A stretch of DNA of 64,000 nt, taken from the NCBI RefSeq assembly GCF_026151205.1, contig NC_087077.1:1612001-1676000 (forward strand), given 5' to 3'. Of this stretch, positions 35,801 to 44,800 are shown in pieces (position 1 is the stretch's first letter; each line of letters opens with the position of its first letter). The DNA comes from Bolinopsis microptera (Eukaryota; Ctenophora; Tentaculata; Lobata; Bolinopsidae). The notes under the pieces were generated by a model that saw only the letters and a program-made list of their open reading frames with translations, did not search any database and was not told the DNA's origin. The position numbers and the translations under genes were made by a program.

Positions 35801-38800
35801 ATTGTGTTTATACGATCAGGAACCCTGGCTCCTCTTATGAAGGTACATGTTAAATGTATAATGTATATAATGTATATAATGTATATAATGTATATAATGT
35901 ATATAATGTATATACATGTGAAACGGAACTGGAGTGTATTGGTTCCCCAGTCCTATATTGTGTTTATACGATCAGGAACCCTGGCTCCTCTTATGAAGGT
36001 TTACTTTTGTTTCGTGATGTATCATAATTTCTTATCTATCAGTTTTTTGCATACTGAGTACGTAGAACATTATTACTGAGTCTATCATTTTGCCATTTTC
36101 ACCACTATAACTGCGCAATGTTGTTGTGTTTAAACTTTAAACTGTTATCCTATATTATTATGATGATCAAAGCCGAAATAGAGGTACAAGTTTCGAGCAA
36201 GTAATCAGTGGTGGATGAATTAAGCCTATATTTGCAGGGTGGTATGATTGCCAGGGTTTTAACCGATTTCCCGGAAGTAACACAGAACAGTATGACTTGG
36301 CACAAATTAGACTTACTGGTGGGTTTCGATAATTTCTTGTTTATCCTCCTCTTTACCTCGAATTATCGATTTCATTTACCGCCCATTTTAAACAGCTTTC
36401 ACTTTCGCGAACGTTTTCCTGGACATTATATCTCATATTTATAAACACTAAATAGTCTGAGGTGTCTTAATCAATTAATCTAATTAACCAAATAATCAAT
36501 TAATTTAATTAACCAATTAATCAATACACAAACACTAACAGGGAGCTCCTTCTGCACTAAATGTGCTGACGATGCTTTTTACCGTGGTCACCAGCTTGCA
36601 AGTCATGGTTGTTACAATTGTGGTTGCTTGGATGGTTCACGCCAATGTGGCTGCGAGCCGTACTGCCCTAATGTCCCTGCCCAGAAAGATGGTTAGTCTA
36701 TTTGTTCCAGGATTTACATATTGTTTCGGTGTGAGTAAAATATATTCAATTAAATGGCGTAAAAAAGAAGATGAATGATCAAATTATATTACAGATATCG
36801 TTCAAATTCATTCCATTTTTCTTGTACATGCCGTGCTTTTGAGAAACATTGTCTTTGATTTGCAGATATCAAGCGCCAAGAGATACCCCTGCATTGGCAA
36901 ATGGTTTCCCAAAGCAGCCACAACAACATTAGAATAGAGTTGGGACGGCAGCATGGTATAGATGAAGTTTCTATCAAACCTAATCAAAATAAGTACGGAT
37001 CTGACCATTATGGTACTCTGCAAGTAATAGTGATGGACGGTAGAGAAGAATATATTTGCGGTACTTCTTCACTGTCCGCGAGTGACAGAACACACTACGG
37101 TGTTACTTGTAACGGAGTGATAGGTGATGCAGTGTATGTGACGATCAACTCCACCTATGATCATGATGCTGTCCTGACTATTGGGGAGATCAAAGTCTTC
37201 GAAATTTTCCGTACAGGTAAGGTTTTAGATACTGCGTATAATTTTATTGTTAAGATCGCACCTCGATTTGCCAAGAGTTTCATACTTTTTACAAAACATA
37301 AACCAATGGGCGAGTTTAATAATCATGATGCCGGCATTTGATCCAATGTGATATTACTGAAGCTAACATAGTTATATTTCTCAATTCTGTTCCTTTGTAT
37401 ACCAATGTTGTTAATTTCAGTGGACTGTGAACCTGGTTCTAATGGAACTGCTTGTCCTGATACATCCCCTGATGAGAATTCTGAACCCAAATGTGCTCTT
37501 CTTGTCATGAACGGAGAGTTTTCTAAGATCACCTGCAGTAACTTCACCGAGTGTACTTACTACTGCACGGACACCTCGATGAAGTTCACTGTAACGATGT
37601 CAGAAAGAGTGGAGGTGGTCTCTGAAATGGTGTTAACATGCGATCCAGCTACTTCACGGTGGTCACACGTGACCGATAAGAATCCTCTCGGCGACTTCCC
37701 GTCTTGCAGAGGTCAGTTGGCTGGGTCTTTTATTGACTTTCCACTGAAATCAATGCCCTTTAAACGGTTGATCTCATGGACTTCGTAATAATAATACCGA
37801 CTTTTCAGCGATTCAAAGTGAAATTCCTGTTATCAAATGGGTTTCAACATTCTCTGCAACTAATGAAAACGACCGTCAATCTCGCTCGGTAGACTCTGGT
37901 CAGGACTTCTCCGCCAAATGCCCTTCCAACATAGGAGAGTCAGTTTTACTGAGTCTTCCTAGTCTAGGAGGAGTTATTGGGCAGTGCTTTGGGGAATCCC
38001 AGGAATCAAAGTTCTTTCCGTGCAGCTTCATGGAAATCGGAGTAAGTATGTCAGTATGTCGGTATGTCAGTATGTCAGTATGTCAGTATGTCAGTATGTC
38101 AGTATGTCAGTATGTCAGTATGTCAGTATGTCAGTATGTCAGTATGTCAGCATGTCAGTATGTCAGTATGTCAGTATGTCGGTATGTCAGTATGTCAGTA
38201 TGTCAGTATGTTATATTGCACCGTTAATGCTTGCCATTAAAACAAGATATTTGAATTTATTTGGTTGTCATAATATAAGATTTAATAAAGCTGACACACA
38301 GAAATTTAATAAATTATAAAAACAGTTAACAATGTACTCTTCTAGGATGTTACGTGCGTGGTTTTAGATGACGGCAGCTTACAAATAACAACAGTTATTG
38401 AGTTCAATATCGGTTCCGAATCAGAAGATCAAAGCGGATCTAGCAAATATCTAAATATTATCAATGAAAATCTCAGTTCATCTCTTGGGGAGAGCGACTT
38501 TATTTTGACCATCGATGGAAAAACATTCAAAAGTAACAATGATCACACTATCGAAGTGAAAGAAACCTGCCAGCTAGGCCTGGTAAAGGTACAACTGACA
38601 AATGAACGCAGTATTTGCCGTAAGTTTCTTACAATTAGATATATTGTTTTAATGTTTCACCGCATAGGAGCTGGAAAACATCCTAATTTTTTCGGACACT
38701 TGGAATTCCGATATAACAATATTGTTTTCGTAATTTCAGATTTAATTTTCTTCAAAAATAAACACAACTAACAATCGACTACAATTTCCAGTGCCTTGTG

Positions 38801-41800
38801 ACATTGGTCAGTTCCACAACTCCAAATCTGACACGTGTGACCCGTGTCCCCTGAACGAGTTCGGTAGTGACATTGGGATGACCGAGTGTCTCTCTTGTCC
38901 CGATGGTAGAATAACGCTTCGTGTTGGATCAAGACTGGACACTGACTGTGTCTCTCCCGCAGGTTTGTTTAACTTTAATATATCCTATTCTTGATTCCTC
39001 GTTCAACCTGTCACTCCGCCATATAATCATGTGTTTATGAACACTAAGCCTAGGGTCTCTCAAATTCCTTGTTTGATAAGAGATCACCTCGTTCCCCTCT
39101 TATCAGCTCCCTTTTGCAGTTTTAAATAATTTCCAGCCATGATTCAAGAAACGTCTAAACCTCCTAATTTTAGAAGTTTGCACGGTGAATGAAGAAGTTG
39201 GAGGGCGCAGATCGATCAAACCTGAAACTAAAGTGACAGCTGGTACCCTAATCCAAACGTTCTGTAGTGAGGGGTATTCTCTACAGATGGAAGGAAGGTC
39301 GGAGCAGACCTGTGCCTCCTTAAGATATGATCCAGGACAATGTCATGGTAATTGAATCTAATTGATTATAAACGATCCAATTGAATTACAAAATTTATAG
39401 TTAAACATGATTCTATTATCAGTAGTTCATCACGAGTATGAGTTTCATAGTTTCACCTAGTCGAACAGCTATGACAACTAATCCACTCAATCACCAATAA
39501 TATAATCATGATCAATAACTACCCGGTTATCAGTCACTTCAATCACTTTTGGTGAGAGTTTTATCTTTCAGAGGTGTGCGAATTCACCCTGCCGGGAACT
39601 TATCCGGTCGACTTCTCCGATTTTACTACGGGTGAAGCATACACGGATAAGTTTCTAAGATATAAAGACACAGTAACATACAGTTGCTTAGCTGAAACTG
39701 GTTTCTTGACTTGTGAGGTGCCGGGAGACCAGATTGTTTTCTCGGAGATATGTGGTTTGAAAAATTAATTGTTCAACTGTGGACTTGTTAATGTTCTTGT
39801 TAACGTCTCGAATCAAACATTGCGATTTAAAATTTCTAAATTTTGTTCATTGTTGTTTCCCTTAAATCGCAAGTCACAACAACCCTTGTTTCAATTATGC
39901 GTTTTCAGAAAAGCCAGAAAAGCCCTCCAGTCCTGAAATATGTTCCAGTATCAGTGAATATAGCACAGTGTATGGTGATTACAGCTGGCCAAAGACAGAA
40001 TCGAGTGCTTTCGCGATATCATTCTGCTACTATAACGTAAAGTGTTTTAATTGTGATTTTGATTTGATGATTTTCACTGAATAATCCTTAATATTCCTAC
40101 AAATAATCCTACAAATAATCCTACAAATATTAGCGATCATTGTTTGAATGCAAATTTCCATGATTGATGATCAGTCACCAAATATTGAAATATTGTGTTT
40201 ACATTTTAAATCAACAATCATGTTTCGTACAATCGTAAAACTTTCTGACATTAATAATTTCAGAAAGATTCATATGCTCGTAAGTTTTGCTCAGAGACCG
40301 GCTTTTTCGAAGATACAGATTTTTCCTCCTGTCCTTCTGCAGTTTCAAATGACATTAACGACATCCTTAAGGTAATAATCATGATAATGGGGTCCTGCCA
40401 TTTTTCTTTTGACAGGATTCTTAGTAATATTAGACTAAACATTTCCAAAAGAATTAACCTAATAACTAATAAGTGCGCCGCCCAACATCCCTCTCAAATT
40501 ACTGTTCGTATTGCAGGAAGTTCAACTTCAAATTATGACAGAGGGCACACAGGACTCCATATCTGATAAAATCAAGGATACCACCAGTGATTCAGCAGAA
40601 CAAATGAGCTCCGCAGACGTTCAGAGTACTGTACAAATAATTGACGAAATCCTTGTTGCTCCTGATTTAGAAATATCAGATGCGACCCTTGACAACCTGA
40701 TAGCGACGGTGGATAACGTCCAAACGAACACAGAGGTGGATGAATTGAGAAAGGATGGTACAAGTGACAAGTTAAGAGAATCAGCCGTGAAGATTGTTAG
40801 TGAGATTGCTGATCAAGGGACAAATACTTTCAAACCTTTGAACTCTGTCGGTGAGTTTGTGATTCTGTAGCCGGTTTTACGGGTTTGTTCCTCATAGCAC
40901 TAGCAGCACAATTTACAAATGTGCGCCAGTTTTAAGTTTTTTAAGGGCACTTAATGATTGTTTACACCTTTTTAAAATTACAGTCTCGTTATAAATAGAT
41001 AGACTTCAATAGAAATGTTTTCAATCGCACATTTAATAACGGGAATAGCCCACGAATAGGACACGACTTGTTTTTCATACAGATAATAGCCATATTACAT
41101 TTCTTGAATAGGGGAGTACTAAATATGAACTAGTGATCCATGCCACCACGTGCTTTGTAACCAAGTCCCCGTTTTTTCAAGGTTTCGCCGTTGCTTCGGT
41201 GAGTGAATATGGGGATACACCGGAAAAGAAAAACGTTTTGGTACTTGCCGGTAATACCAATGTTATACAAGGAAGCACAAACAAAGACGGTGCATATGAT
41301 ACATTCTTTAAGGTGAGTTCTGTTCCTGTTTCTGAATGCTTGCAGAATTTATAGTATAGAAGCTTTTTTTAAATCTTAGGGCAAGAAGTTTTCAATCTTT
41401 ACCGATCCATATGATCCATATCCAATGATCCATTCCCAACCAGGCTGAATTAACAACAGAAGGAAATCATGTGGCAACTGCAGTGTACTACGAAACAGAC
41501 AAATCATTTCCTTCCAATGCAATATCTCCAAGATCTTCAGCACAGGACGCATTCGAAACAATTGCTCAGAGAATATCCGAGGATCCCGAAGTTAAAGCGC
41601 AGGCTGATGAGTTTAAAGCTGAAGAGGAAGTAAGTGACATTGATAATACGCAAAATTTGATTTTGTATTGCAGGTTTTTTCTTCGTGTGCTCGTGAACTT
41701 CCTTTTAAGTAATAACTATTATAGGTTTCGTTGGTTGCGACTGTTATTTCGGATATCAACATTGTGGACTTGGATAATTCGGGCAAGAAGATACCATTGG

Positions 41801-44800
41801 GTCCAGACCAATCAGTCAATATTAGCTTTACAGTGAAGGTTAGTTAAGATATTAGCTTTACAGTGAAGGTTAGTTAATTCTGATATCTGGATATTATCCG
41901 GTTTGAAGAGACAAGGACAAATGACACAAGGAAGTTAGGAGTAAAAAGCTTCTGCTCCCTGATAACTAATAGCTAATCAACTCAGGATGAAACTGAGCTG
42001 AAAGTGCACAGCTTTACGAAACGGAAAACTCTAGTTAACAGTCAACTTAAATGCAAATTCTACGAAACATTAAATACAAGTGAGATTTAGGATGATCAAA
42101 TTGTTGATACAATTTTTCAACTTAAAAAAAACTGGAAAGAAGTTTGTAACTTAATAGTTGATGAATTATTTAACTTAACAACTAATTTCAGCATGGAGTG
42201 ATGCAGGTTGTTTTACCGTTACAAGCTACAATGAAATAAACAAACAAACCGATGTCACTTGTTTCTGTGATCATTTGACTAGTTTTGCTGTTCTCATGGT
42301 AAATCCGTTTATTAAATTCAACACAACAAATTTCAGTTCATGTGACAAACTTAGGACCATTTTCGATGACTAATAAATTGGGTTTTAAAATGTATGCAAC
42401 CCGTCAGCGTTCTCGAAAATTTAATTTACATCGGTATTTTTCAGTCGTTTACGAGCGAGGAAAACTATTTAGAGGAGCTAGTGTCCCATATTCTGCTGGG
42501 AATCAGTCTCTTCTGCCTTCTTCTGACTCTTGCTGCAACCCTTCCCAACAAGTTCACACAGATAAGCTTCGAATATAGAATCTTTCTGATAAGCTTGAAA
42601 TTTCAATCCTACTTAACACTCTCTTATCAAGGAAACGTATTCCGCTTTTGATTATTTAATCAATAAATATCTTGCCAGCCTCACACTCCGCCGCAACTAA
42701 TAAATATTACTTTCTCAGGAAAAGTTTGAAGATGAAGTCAACGCAAGTAAATCTCATGCTTGTCTTATCTCTGATTATCTCTATTGTTTGCTTCTACCTG
42801 ATGGACTTGTTCGTTGCTGCAGAGGAGAATGCTAAACCTAGCATTCCTTGTTCTGTTGTGAGTTTATGTAATTATTATTATATTATTATATCATTACATT
42901 TATTAATCTGTCGTAATCTGTAATGTTACCTCTAAATTAGTTTAGTCTTTAAACCAACAATTATAAATGTGGCTCTGAGAGTTTAAATTTCAGGTGGCGT
43001 TTCTTCTGAACTATTTCTGGCTATGTCAGCTAAGTTGGATGATAGTAGAAGCAGTTACAATGTACATAGCTCTTATAAGGGTGTTCGGAACCTACATTAC
43101 ACAGGCTCTGCTAAAATACAGTATATTTGGATGGGGTGTTCCCCTCATGTTTCCATTAATTGGTCTAGTGTGGGGACGTGTACAGAGTGGGGAGTATACA
43201 GAGTATGCTGATCCCAAAACGTGAGTTTACTTTTTTGTCCTTTTAACATTTAAGAGGTTATTTCTTTTTTTGTTGTAAGTACAATCTATATCTTGATCTA
43301 TATTTATTTCTATATCTGTACTTTATCTAAAATGTACATAGGTCCACTTATATTATGGATATTTATATGAAAATTTAGAAAACTGAAGCACAGCTAAATT
43401 ATTATTTGCAGGTGTTTTGTAAAGTACCCCTACGGACTAGTGACCTTCTATGGCCCTGTTGTGCTAGGTGTTGTAGCAAATTGGATAATGTTCACCTTCA
43501 TTGCACGGGTTATTGTGAAGGCTAACAAGACCAAAGCTCAGACAATTGTCAAAATGAGAACCGTAAGTTATTTAAGCTATTTAAGCTATTTAAGTTATTT
43601 AGGCTATTTTATTTTCTAGGGTTCAAATTTTAAAGGTTTGTTGAATCCAAAATAAAGTGCGTCGAAATGAAAAAAAAGGTAAATTTTCATAATACAACAA
43701 GTTTATTTGAATCAACACCTTTTCAGAAACAACTCCAATCAGCTCTAGCAGTTTCAACTTTGCTCGGATTGAGTTGGATCATAGGATTCTTCCTTTTAAT
43801 GAACAGTTTGAACTACGGTAAAATCAGTATCGTGTTCAGATGGCTGTTCATAGTATTAAATGCTCCACAAGTAAGAGAATTTCTGTACCTTTCCTCTCGT
43901 ATTGAAGCTTTCAGTCCACTATTCATAGTTGTCCATACATGTTACATATGTACGTTGTAACTTGTAAATAATTTATGTTAGAATCTATGTTAAGATAAAT
44001 TAAACCATAACTTTGATTATTGAATCTAGTTGAACCGGGAGAAAAATAATTTTAGGTATCTGCAGGTTGTAAAGTATCTCTTTTATTATTCACCATATTT
44101 TAATTTCAGGGTTTTTACATATTTCTCTTCTACGTTGTTTTGAAGGAGGACACTAGAAAATTCTGGCTGAAAAAATTCAACTGCACGAACAAGAAAAGTT
44201 CAGGGATATCAAACAGTGGTACTGGCTCAAACGAACAAGGTACAGTGCAAGTTAGGTCATAGGTAAATAGTTGGTATGACTCTATTTAGCGGGGTAACTC
44301 TAGCTCTATTCAGTATTCATGCACATGCCCATTTGGCCAAATGTTGAGGAATAAATGGGCATATATAATATGCCCATTTTTTGGTTTTATCCGTCTATTT
44401 AACACTGACAGCAGTCTTTTAACTCTTCGATCAAGAGCACTTTATGATATTCATATTTAGCTGCAGAGCTGAGTTTTCAAACTTGATAGCTCACAACGTT
44501 TTCAGGTCGGAAACAGAAGAAACTAAATTCGCGTGTCATTTCAAACCCAATGCTGAGTACATCGTTAAACAGCTCGACCCTGCAAAACTCTCCTATCTTA
44601 TCTGCCCGTCCATTAACTAAAATTAACACTGCCAACAATCAGTTGGCAACTGAAAGTTCCTTCACCATGGACCCTATTTGTGAAGTTCAAATGCATGTGT
44701 TCTTCCCTGAGCCTCTGGAAGAGAGCGGAGATGACGAGCAAATTTATTGCATCCCCGACGAACTCAATTTGGATCATCCAACCACCCGGCAGACTACCTC

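Noticed and set aside
35576-36079. 167-codon frame with MYIMYIMYI repeats
   Set aside because: It is out of frame with the Ig exon and driven by the ataatgtat microsatellite; the spliced phase gives a proper Ig sequence instead.
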